A DNA stretch of 64,000 nt, taken from positions 310,001 to 374,000 of the forward strand of contig JOAA01000004.1 in assembly GCA_000720375.1 (NCBI GenBank). The letters are read 5' to 3'. The notes under the pieces were generated by a model. It was not told where the DNA came from. It saw only the letters and a list, made by a program, of their open reading frames with translations, and made no database searches. Position 1 is the stretch's first letter; the number at the start of each line of letters is the position of its first letter. Source of the stretch: Rhodococcus rhodnii (GTDB lineage: Bacteria > Actinomycetota > Actinomycetes > Mycobacteriales > Pseudonocardiaceae). The position numbers were made by a program, and so were the translations under genes. Shown piece by piece: positions 45,169 to 52,067 of the stretch.

Positions 45169-45246
45169 TACACGTCCGCTTCGTGGTGGGAGCGGCAGTC
45201 AGTTCGGGAACAGAGAGAGCCCCGGCCCGCCGGCCGGGGCTCTCAT
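45168..45246 (+). ncRNA. Hypothetical iron-regulated small RNA
   Basis: Between the iron box and the perfect terminator there is room for a transcript of about 80 nt with no open frame of note. A small hairpin (CCGCT/AGCGG) lies in its 5' half and the terminator forms its 3' end. The arrangement resembles the IdeR-controlled sRNA MrsI of mycobacteria, and its position behind sodA recalls the s-SodF RNA from the Streptomyces sodF 3' region. Both parallels come from general knowledge, not from a sequence match. The boundaries are estimates. Confidence 0.35.
45215..45244 (+). terminator. Perfect GC-rich stem-loop after the orphan iron box
   Basis: GAGAGCCCCGGCC (45215-45227) pairs with GGCCGGGGCTCTC (45232-45244) across loop CGCC, with no mismatch. 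It lies about 50 bases after the iron box. Confidence 0.85.
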
Positions 45247-45300
45247 CTATGTCGAGCCATCACCCGGGCAGCGGTGCGGCCGTGACCAGCACAAACACCT

Positions 45301-45357
45301 GGATTGTCGGACCCCTGCGGTAACGTGAAAAACAAGGGATCCCCTTGGGGGAATTGC
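45301..45357 (-). repeat. Dispersed 3'-end repeat, copy 5
   Basis: Fifth copy, 26 bases past the 3' end of the unknown protein gene at 45383. On the plus strand it reads TTGTCGGAC, eight bases, TAACGT. On the minus strand AAGGGGATCCCTT followed by GTTTTTC looks like an intrinsic terminator for that gene. Confidence 0.75.
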
Positions 45358-45382
45358 TGTTGCGGTGCAGCGCGGGATCGTC

Positions 45383-46393
45383 TCAGAAGCCTTGGGCGAT
45401 GTCGGCACGCCAGTACTTCTGCACCATCCGCTGGTATTCCTCTTCCGCGTCGTCCGCGAACATCGTCCACGGCCTGCTCATCAGACGGTCCCGCATGCCG
45501 AACAGGTGCATGAACGCACGGTCGCCGTCACCCGCGAGGCCGCACGCGGCCGCGAAGTAGTTGTGGGCCTCGTACGTGCGCGGGTGCGGTTTCTCGGCCT
45601 GCATCCAGCGGTTCGACGCGGGCGCGACATTCGCGTAGCTCTGCTTGAACAAGGCCTCGGCCAGCGCCCGCAGGTCCGGGTTCTTGGTCTCCCGCTGCGC
45701 CATCACCTTCGCCTGGACGTAGACCTCGAAGCACGCCACCACGATCATCGCCGTCACCGGGTCACCGTGCGGGGCGTTGTTGACCGTCTGCACGGCGAAC
45801 TGGGACATCTCATCGTGCGACCCGTACCACTTCTCCGCCAGCACCTGCAGCCGCGTCCAATGCGCCGGATACAAGGTCGGGCCGCGCCGCACGGTCTCCG
45901 CCCAGATCGCGTCCTGTTCGGACCGATCCAGTCCGAGTCCCATGCCCATCGTCAGCATCGTCGCCCACGGCGTCGGGTCGTCGGGCAGCATGTCCGCCGC
46001 GGCCTGCAACGGGCCACGGGCTTTCTCCAGGGTGGCCAGGAACATCTTCGCCCTGTCCTCGCCAACCGAGTCAGCCCAGCCGCTGCCGCGGATCGCCCAC
46101 GCCTCCCCGATGAAGGCGTCACCCGCGAGCAGCATCAGTTCCGGGTCACGGTGCTGCACGGCGAGTTCGGCGATCTCGTCCGCGCTGCCGACCAGCCGGT
46201 GGCCCAGCCTGCCCAGCCGCAGGCAACGAACCTCCGGGTTGTCCCGGCTGTCCACGAGCACGGTGACCGCGGCGTTGAGCTTGCCCTCTTGCAGTTCCGC
46301 GTCGGCCGCGTCGAGCAGGTCGTCCTCGTACACACGCCCCCAGATGACCTCACGTCTGGGCAGCGGCGCCTTTTTCTTGCTGAAGAGTCCCAT
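45383..46393 (-). CDS. Conserved hypothetical protein, helical repeat type
   Basis: A 336-residue soluble protein, predominantly helical, with repeated helix pairs resembling TPR or DUF4034-like proteins (DAADAELQEGKLNAAVTVLVDS; PLQAAADMLPDDPTPWATMLTM; AHNYFAAACGLAGDGDRAFMHLF). It begins with MGLFSKKK, a basic tip without myristoylation relevance in bacteria. No enzymatic motif is seen. It overlaps the end of the MFS gene by 44 bases on the same strand, so the two are probably co-transcribed. Confidence 0.8.
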   Translation of the reverse strand: MGLFSKKKAPLPRREVIWGRVYEDDLLDAADAELQEGKLNAAVTVLVDSRDNPEVRCLRLGRLGHRLVGSADEIAELAVQHRDPELMLLAGDAFIGEAWAIRGSGWADSVGEDRAKMFLATLEKARGPLQAAADMLPDDPTPWATMLTMGMGLGLDRSEQDAIWAETVRRGPTLYPAHWTRLQVLAEKWYGSHDEMSQFAVQTVNNAPHGDPVTAMIVVACFEVYVQAKVMAQRETKNPDLRALAEALFKQSYANVAPASNRWMQAEKPHPRTYEAHNYFAAACGLAGDGDRAFMHLFGMRDRLMSRPWTMFADDAEEEYQRMVQKYWRADIAQGF

Positions 46394-47720
46394 GGACGTC
46401 CCCCTGGAGCACCGATGAATCCTTTTCGGGCAGACTAACCCGCCAACGCAGGATCAGGCCCAGCACGACCGCGGCGATGATCGACACCGCACCGCCGAAG
46501 TAGAACGTCGACCGGCCGCCGAACTGGTCGGCCAGCCAGCCGGTCAGCAGGCCGGCAATGGGGTTTCCGCCAAGGAAAAGCAGCATGTACAGGCCCATCA
46601 CCCGGCCACGCATGTCCTGCTCGACCGACAGTTGCACGGTCGTGATCGCGGTATTCATGAACGTCATGACGACCACGCCGACGGGCACCAGGGCGATCGC
46701 GAACGCCAGGTACGTCGGCATCAGTCCGGCGCCGATTTCAAGCACGCCGAACACGAGCGCCGAACCGAACACCATCCGCAGTTTCGGCTTGCCGCGCACA
46801 CTGCGGCGGGCCGCGAGCAGCGCACCGCTGAGGGTGCCGACCGCGAGCATGGTCGACAGCAGGCCGTAGCCGTCGGCTTCCTTGTGGAAGACGTTCGCCG
46901 CCATGATCGCGAGCGTGGTGAAGAACGTGATCCCGAACGTGCTCACGCAGAACACCAGGACCAGCACCGTCACCAGGTCGGTTCGGCCGCGGACGTAGCG
47001 CAGGGCTTCCCGCAGCTGGCCCTTCTTCCGGGCCACCGCCGGGCCGCGGTGCAGTTCGGACGGCCGCATCAGCAGCAATCCGGTGATCACCGCGATCGTG
47101 GTGGCCGCGTTGATCAGGAACACCATGCCGGTGCCGACCCAGATGATCAGCAGACCGGCCACCGCCGGGCCGACCACCCGGGCCAGGTTGAACGACGACG
47201 AGTTGAGCGCGAGCGCGTTGGTGACCAGGCCGATGCCGACCATCTCACTGGTGAACGACTGCCGCACCGGCGTTTCCACCGCGGTGAAGCACCCGAACAC
47301 GAAGCAGATCACGTACACCTGCCAGAGCTGCACCCAGCCGGAGACGTCCAGCACACCGAGGATCACCGCGCAGCCTGCCATCGCGGCCTGCAGCCCGATC
47401 AGCAGCTTGCGTTTGTCGAGACGGTCAGCCAGGACGCCGCCGTACAGCGACAGGAAGAGCGTCGGCGCGAACTGCAGAGCCGCCGCGATGCCGAGCGCGA
47501 CCGGGTTGTTGCCGGTCAGGGTGAAGACGAGCCAGTCCTGGGCGATCCGGTTCATCCAGGTCCCGACGTTGGAGACGACCTGGCCGGAGAAGAACAACCG
47601 GTAGTTGCGGATGCGTAAGGACGAGAAGGTGCCCTGCTTCGGCTGCTCCGGCGGAGGGGGTAGGTCTGAGTCGAAGTTGTCGGGCTTCTTCTCTCGGGTC
47701 CCACCCGCGCCGGTCAGCAC
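46350..47720 (-). CDS. MFS transporter (EntS/MFS_3 type)
   Basis: A 456-residue major facilitator. A proline-rich cytoplasmic N-terminus of about 30 residues precedes SLRIRNYRLFFSGQVVSNVGTWMNRIAQDWLVF, the family-specific opening, and motif A is GGVLADRLDKRKLL. About 12 helices follow. The GTG at 47720 is preceded closely by AAAGAG and lies four bases after the MarR stop, so MarR and MFS form an operon. That arrangement usually means MarR-controlled drug export. Confidence 0.9.
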   Translation of the reverse strand: MLTGAGGTREKKPDNFDSDLPPPPEQPKQGTFSSLRIRNYRLFFSGQVVSNVGTWMNRIAQDWLVFTLTGNNPVALGIAAALQFAPTLFLSLYGGVLADRLDKRKLLIGLQAAMAGCAVILGVLDVSGWVQLWQVYVICFVFGCFTAVETPVRQSFTSEMVGIGLVTNALALNSSSFNLARVVGPAVAGLLIIWVGTGMVFLINAATTIAVITGLLLMRPSELHRGPAVARKKGQLREALRYVRGRTDLVTVLVLVFCVSTFGITFFTTLAIMAANVFHKEADGYGLLSTMLAVGTLSGALLAARRSVRGKPKLRMVFGSALVFGVLEIGAGLMPTYLAFAIALVPVGVVVMTFMNTAITTVQLSVEQDMRGRVMGLYMLLFLGGNPIAGLLTGWLADQFGGRSTFYFGGAVSIIAAVVLGLILRWRVSLPEKDSSVLQGDVHGTLQQEKGAAAQT

Positions 47721-47724
47721 CTCT

Positions 47725-48156
47725 TTATTGCCCCGCCATCCTGTCGATGATCTCGGCCGCGCGGGAGAGCAGCTCCCGCTCGGATTCGTCCAATTCGGAC
47801 AGTCGCGCGTCCAGCCACGCCTCCCGCGCGGCCACGTCGGCCTCGATGTAGCCGAGCCCCCGCTCGGTCAGTTCGACGATCACTTGCCTGCCGTCGTTGG
47901 GGTGGGCTCGCTTGCTGATGTAGCCCAGGTCCTCGAGGGCGGCGATCACCCTCGTCATCGAGGGCGGCTGTACGCCTTCGCGCGCGGCCAGTTCACCCGG
48001 CGTCATCCGGCCGCATTTGTGCAGGCTCGACAGCGCCGAGATCTGGCTCAACGTGACTGACGCGTTTGTCCGTTGTGCCCGAAGCCGACGGTTGAGACGC
48101 ATCACCGACAGCCGGAGTCGGCTGGTCAGCGAGTGCTCGTCGGCGGAACCGGACAC
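47725..48156 (-). CDS. MarR family transcriptional regulator
   Basis: A 143-residue MarR winged-helix protein: helices SRLRLSVMRLNRRLRAQRTN, recognition region MTPGELAAREGVQPPSMTRVIAALEDLGYI and the wing ISKRAHPNDGRQVIVELTERG. The gene is first in an operon with the MFS exporter and lies back from the purine permease on the same strand. Upstream (48156-48178) an AT-rich stretch with repeated CATA/TATG half-sites could be its operator, but symmetry is imperfect. Confidence 0.93.
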   Translation of the reverse strand: MSGSADEHSLTSRLRLSVMRLNRRLRAQRTNASVTLSQISALSSLHKCGRMTPGELAAREGVQPPSMTRVIAALEDLGYISKRAHPNDGRQVIVELTERGLGYIEADVAAREAWLDARLSELDESERELLSRAAEIIDRMAGQ

Positions 48157-48206
48157 ATACTTAGCATACCTTATGAATTAGCCGCCCGGAGAGACGTGAC
48201 GCAGCG

Positions 48207-49667
48207 TCACCCGATCGCGCCCTGGATCGGGCCGACGGCGAAGTACGCGATGAACGCGACCGCGACCACCCAGAGCAGCGGGTGGACGGTCTTGGCGCGA
48301 CCGGAAACGATCTTCAGGACCACGTAGCTGATGAAGCCCACGCCGATGCCGTTGGCGATCGAGTACGTGAACGGCATGACCACGATGGTCAGGAACGCGG
48401 GCAGTGCGATCGAGAAGTCGGTGAAGTCGATCTCCTTGATCTGCGCCATCATCAGCACACCGACGATCACCAGCGCCGGCGCCGCGGCCTCGACCGGCAC
48501 GACTTGGTACAGCGGCGTGAGGAACATCGCGGCGATGAACAGCAAGCCGGTGACGACGTTGGCCAAGCCGGTCCGTGCACCCTCGGCGATACCGGACGCC
48601 GATTCGATGTAGACAGTGTTCGAACTGCTGGACGCGGCACCACCGGCGACGGCCCCGAGCGAGTCCACGAACAGCGCCTTGCCCACGCCGGGCAGCTGCC
48701 CGTCCTTGCCGATGACGCCGGCTTCCTTGCCCAGACCGGTCATCGTGCCGACCGAGTCGAAGAAGTCGGTGAGGATCAACGTGAACAGCAGCAGCACGAC
48801 CGTGAGCGCGGGCACCCGGCTCCACGCGCCGAACGAGAACTCACCGAGCAACGACAAGTCCGGCAGACCAACCGCTTGCTCGGGCATGGCCGGGTAGCCC
48901 AGGTTCCAGCCCTTCGGGTTCACGCCCTGGGACGGCCCGGCCTTGACGATCGCCTCCAGCACGATGGCGAGGACCGTGGAGAACAAGACGCCGATCAGGA
49001 TCGCGCCCTTGACCCGTTTGGCCACCAGGATGCCCGTGACAAGCAGGCCGACCACGAACACGAATGTCGGCCACGACGCGATCGAGCCCGAGATCCCGAG
49101 GCCGACCGGGACCGTCGTGTTCGCCGCGTCCGGAATCCTGCGCACGAACCCGGCGTCGACCAGGCCGATCAACGTGATGAACAGGCCGATCCCCACGGCG
49201 ATCGCGGCCTTGAGCGCCTGCGGCACGGCGTTGAACACGGCCGTCCGCACGCCGGTCAGCACGAGCACCATCACGACGATGCCGTTGAGCACAACCAGAC
49301 CCATGGCCTCGGCCCATGTCATCTGCGGCGCCAGGGTGACCGCGACGAAGCTGTTGATCCCCAACCCGGTGGCGAGCGCGAACGGGTAGTTCGCGATCAG
49401 GCCGAACAGGATGGTCATCACACCGGCGACCAGAGCGGTCACCGCGGCGACCTGGCCGACCGGCAGGATGTCGCCGAGGACGTCGCGGTGCGCGGACGGT
49501 CCCTCGGCCGCGAAACTGCCGATGATCAGCGGGTTGAGCACGACGATGTACGCCATCGTGACGAACGTGACCAGCCCGCCCCGGATCTCCCGTCCGGTGG
49601 TCGAGCCACGCTCGCTGATCTTGAAGAAGCGGTCCAGAGTGCCGCGGCGGCTGGTGGTGTCGGCCAT
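48207..49667 (-). CDS. NCS2 family permease (AzgA-like purine transporter)
   Basis: A 486-residue membrane protein with about 13 helices. Family blocks are TTGREIRGGLVTFVTMAYIVVLNPLI, YPFALATGLGINSFVA, ILTDFFDSVGTMTGLGKEAG and the SSSSNTVYIESASGIAEGARTGLANVVTG stretch, which place it in the AzgA group of hypoxanthine/guanine/adenine permeases. The start at ATG 49667 is preferred over 49685. It is divergent from the DUF2530 gene with only 18 bases between starts, a pairing often seen in actinomycetes. Confidence 0.93.
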   Translation of the reverse strand: MADTTSRRGTLDRFFKISERGSTTGREIRGGLVTFVTMAYIVVLNPLIIGSFAAEGPSAHRDVLGDILPVGQVAAVTALVAGVMTILFGLIANYPFALATGLGINSFVAVTLAPQMTWAEAMGLVVLNGIVVMVLVLTGVRTAVFNAVPQALKAAIAVGIGLFITLIGLVDAGFVRRIPDAANTTVPVGLGISGSIASWPTFVFVVGLLVTGILVAKRVKGAILIGVLFSTVLAIVLEAIVKAGPSQGVNPKGWNLGYPAMPEQAVGLPDLSLLGEFSFGAWSRVPALTVVLLLFTLILTDFFDSVGTMTGLGKEAGVIGKDGQLPGVGKALFVDSLGAVAGGAASSSSNTVYIESASGIAEGARTGLANVVTGLLFIAAMFLTPLYQVVPVEAAAPALVIVGVLMMAQIKEIDFTDFSIALPAFLTIVVMPFTYSIANGIGVGFISYVVLKIVSGRAKTVHPLLWVVAVAFIAYFAVGPIQGAIG

Positions 49668-49685
49668 GCGGGTAGCCTGCATCAC

Positions 49686-49964
49686 GTGGCGTCCACAGAG
49701 GAACCCGAATCGCCAGGCGAAACCGGAAAGTCACTTCCGCCACCCCCGCCACCCCCGGCGCGGCTGGTGGATCTGTTCCGGATCGTCATCGTCGGCTCGA
49801 TTGTCTGGATCGGCGTCCTGGTCGTCGCCCTCTTCACCGGCCCAAGCATCCTGGCGTGGACAGCCTTCACCGGCGCCGTGCTCGGCGGCATCGGCATGGC
49901 GATCATGACCTGGCAGCGCTCCGCCGCCCGCAAGGGTTCGAAGACAGCCCAGCAAGGGATCTAG
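49686..49964 (+). CDS. DUF2530 small membrane protein
   Basis: A 92-residue protein starting at GTG 49686 (ASTEEPESPGE). A proline run of seven residues is followed by RLVDLFRIVIVGSIVWIGVLVVAL and a second helix around TAFTGAVLGGIGMAIMTW: the DUF2530 two-helix pattern. The open frame extends far upstream, antisense to the permease, but that part is spurious. It shares a very short divergent promoter region with the purine permease. Function unknown. Confidence 0.82.
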   Translation: MASTEEPESPGETGKSLPPPPPPPARLVDLFRIVIVGSIVWIGVLVVALFTGPSILAWTAFTGAVLGGIGMAIMTWQRSAARKGSKTAQQGI

Positions 49965-49966
49965 CC

Positions 49967-50076
49967 CACGCCGTGTCCACCACTCCAGCACGGCGTGTCC
50001 ACCACTCCAGCACCCCGTGTCCACCACTCCAGCACCCCGTGTCGACCGTTCCAGCACCCCGTGTCGACCACTGCGA
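49967..50076. repeat. Tandem array of five 22-bp repeats
   Basis: Five head-to-tail 22-bp units, each beginning CAC(C/G)(C/G)CGTGTC and ending near CTCCAG; units 1-3 differ at one or two positions and units 4-5 diverge more. The array starts three bases after the DUF2530 stop. Between it and 50192, degenerate inverted copies (GGTGCTGGAA, CGGTGGACACGCGG) continue. There is no gene in 49965-50192. Confidence 0.85.
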
Positions 50077-50192
50077 CACCATGAAATGCACTTTGCAGCA
50101 TCGAGCCGTGTGACTCGTGGTGCCGGTACGGCCATCTCACGGTGCTGGAATGTGTATTTCGGTGTGTCGGAACGGTGGACACGCGGGTGGGG

Positions 50193-52067
50193 TTATTCGC
50201 TGGGGGCGTAGGCCGAGGCTTGGAGGGTGAACAAGCCCGCGTAGGTTCCGCCGAGGGTCATGAGCTCGCGGTGTGTGCCCTGTTCGACGAGTTTGCCCTG
50301 GTCGAGGACGACGATCTGGTCGGCGTGCTGCACGTTCGCCAGCCGGTGGGTGATCAGGATCGTGGTCCGGCCGCCGCCGAGCCGGCGCAGCGACTGGAAT
50401 ACGGCGTGCTCCGCTTTGGCGTCCATCGCGGCGGTGGGCTCGTCCACCACGAGGATCGGCGCGTCCCGGTAGATCCCCCTGGCCACGCTGATCCGCTGCC
50501 ACTGGCCGCCGGACAGATCACGGCCCGAGCTGAACAGCCGGGACAGCAGGGTCTGGTAGCCGTTCGGCAGTTCGGCGATCACGTCCTCCGCGCCGGACTC
50601 CCGTGCCGCCTCGGCCACCGTCATCCCGTGCTGCCGGTCGATCCGGCCCATCCGGATGTTGTCGTGCGCGGTCATCGGCCACCGGGCGGGATCTTGCAGG
50701 ACCAGCGCGATCTGCTGGTACACCGACTCCTCGTCGAACTCCACCAGGTCGACGCCGTCCCAGCAGACGCGGCCGCCCGTCGGCTGGTACAGGCCGGTGA
50801 TCAGCTTGGCGAGGGTGCTCTTGCCCGAACCGTTCTCCCCCACCAGCGCCACGACCTGGCCCTTGGTGATCTTCAGCGACACGTCCCGAACCGCGGGCGC
50901 GTCCTGGCCTGGGTAGCTGAAACTGGCTTCCTCCAGCGTGATCACGGCCGGAGCCGGTGCCTGGGCGCCGACCGCCGGCCGAGTGCGGGCCCGGGAAATC
51001 TCCAGCAGCCGCGTGTACAGCTTCACGTAAAGCGTGTCCTCGTAGAGCATCTTGACGCCCATCATCGTGGTCATCAATGCGGACGTCGCTACTCGCATGG
51101 CCACCACCGCGGCACCCGCGAGCGGCAACGCCAGCCAACCCGCGTGCAGCAGCACGCCGAGCACCGCGTAACCAGCACCTGTGCCGACACCCGCGATGAT
51201 CCGTCCGACCAGCCGGACCCGGGTCTGCTCGAGCTCGACCCGGACGGCTTCCTTGGTCAGCATTGTGCTGATCCGCCGGTATTCCTCCAGCAACGCGAGG
51301 CGGGCCGTGGCCGCGCGCATCTCGGCCGCGGTTTCCCGATCGGTGAGCAGCTCACTGGCGACGCTGAGCCGCCGGGACCGGGAAAGCATTGCCAGATAAG
51401 AAGCGTAGGCAAGTTTGGCGGCACGCGCGTGTGCCCACATGTTCGGGATGACGGCGATCAGCACGACTGGCGCGAGCAAAGGATGCAACACACCCGCCGA
51501 GACCACCGACGCGACGAGGTAGACCAACGAACCGCCGATCCCGGAGATCGCCTTGATACTCGACTCGATGCTGCGTACGCCCGCTGTCATACACTGCCGC
51601 AACAAGTCCGCGTAATCGCTGTCCTCGAAGGCGATCAGCTCGACCTGTGAGACCGCGGCGTGCACGGTTTCCTGCGCGGTCTGTTCAACGTGTGGTCGCA
51701 GCAGTGCCAGTGCCGCGGTGCTCGCCGAATCAAGCAGTGCCCGCAGCGAAAACGACACCACGACAAGGGCAACCGCGGGCAGAGCAGCCACGACCTGTGC
51801 CGGAGTAGGGCCTTGTGCCAGCAGGGTTGTCAGTACGTCCGCGGTGGCGATGAGGCCGAACGCCGTGGCACAACCCGCGGCCACCGACAGCACAGCCGAC
51901 AGCAGTGTGAGCCGCTTCGACGCCTGCCACGCAAGCCGGAGCACGATGCTCACCCCAGAAGGCAGGGCGCGCAGGGTGTGCCAGAGACCAGCATTGGCCA
52001 CCTGCTGGTCGATCTCTGTCCACTTAGGAAGCTCGACTTCGTCGACGCCCACCAACGGCGCGCTCAT
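50193..52067 (-). CDS. Lanthipeptide ABC exporter (LanT-like, no peptidase domain)
   Basis: A 624-residue ABC half-transporter. Six helices (about residues 50-330) precede an ATPase with Walker A GENGSGKSTL, signature DLSGGQWQRISVARG, Walker B ILVVDEPTAAMD, and H-loop ITHRLANV. It has no N-terminal C39 peptidase domain, so leader cleavage is not done by this protein. The start ATG at 52067 overlaps the lanB stop (ATGA), binding it firmly to the lanthipeptide operon. The resemblance is to the exporters that accompany RiPP clusters. Confidence 0.85.
   Translation of the reverse strand: MSAPLVGVDEVELPKWTEIDQQVANAGLWHTLRALPSGVSIVLRLAWQASKRLTLLSAVLSVAAGCATAFGLIATADVLTTLLAQGPTPAQVVAALPAVALVVVSFSLRALLDSASTAALALLRPHVEQTAQETVHAAVSQVELIAFEDSDYADLLRQCMTAGVRSIESSIKAISGIGGSLVYLVASVVSAGVLHPLLAPVVLIAVIPNMWAHARAAKLAYASYLAMLSRSRRLSVASELLTDRETAAEMRAATARLALLEEYRRISTMLTKEAVRVELEQTRVRLVGRIIAGVGTGAGYAVLGVLLHAGWLALPLAGAAVVAMRVATSALMTTMMGVKMLYEDTLYVKLYTRLLEISRARTRPAVGAQAPAPAVITLEEASFSYPGQDAPAVRDVSLKITKGQVVALVGENGSGKSTLAKLITGLYQPTGGRVCWDGVDLVEFDEESVYQQIALVLQDPARWPMTAHDNIRMGRIDRQHGMTVAEAARESGAEDVIAELPNGYQTLLSRLFSSGRDLSGGQWQRISVARGIYRDAPILVVDEPTAAMDAKAEHAVFQSLRRLGGGRTTILITHRLANVQHADQIVVLDQGKLVEQGTHRELMTLGGTYAGLFTLQASAYAPSE

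Noticed and set aside
45028..45285. 85-residue open frame after sodA
   Set aside because: It spans the sodA terminator, the iron box and a second terminator, has no ribosome site and no similarity to any protein.
48156..48178. Clear MarR operator before the MarR gene
   Set aside because: CATA/TATG half-sites are present, but overall symmetry is imperfect, so I did not list it as a site.
48282..49685. Upstream extension of the DUF2530 frame
   Set aside because: Antisense to the purine permease, Asp/Arg/His-rich; only the last 92 codons resemble a protein family.
49967..50076. CRISPR-like array
   Set aside because: The 22-bp units are directly adjacent with no spacers and no cas genes, so it is a simple tandem repeat.
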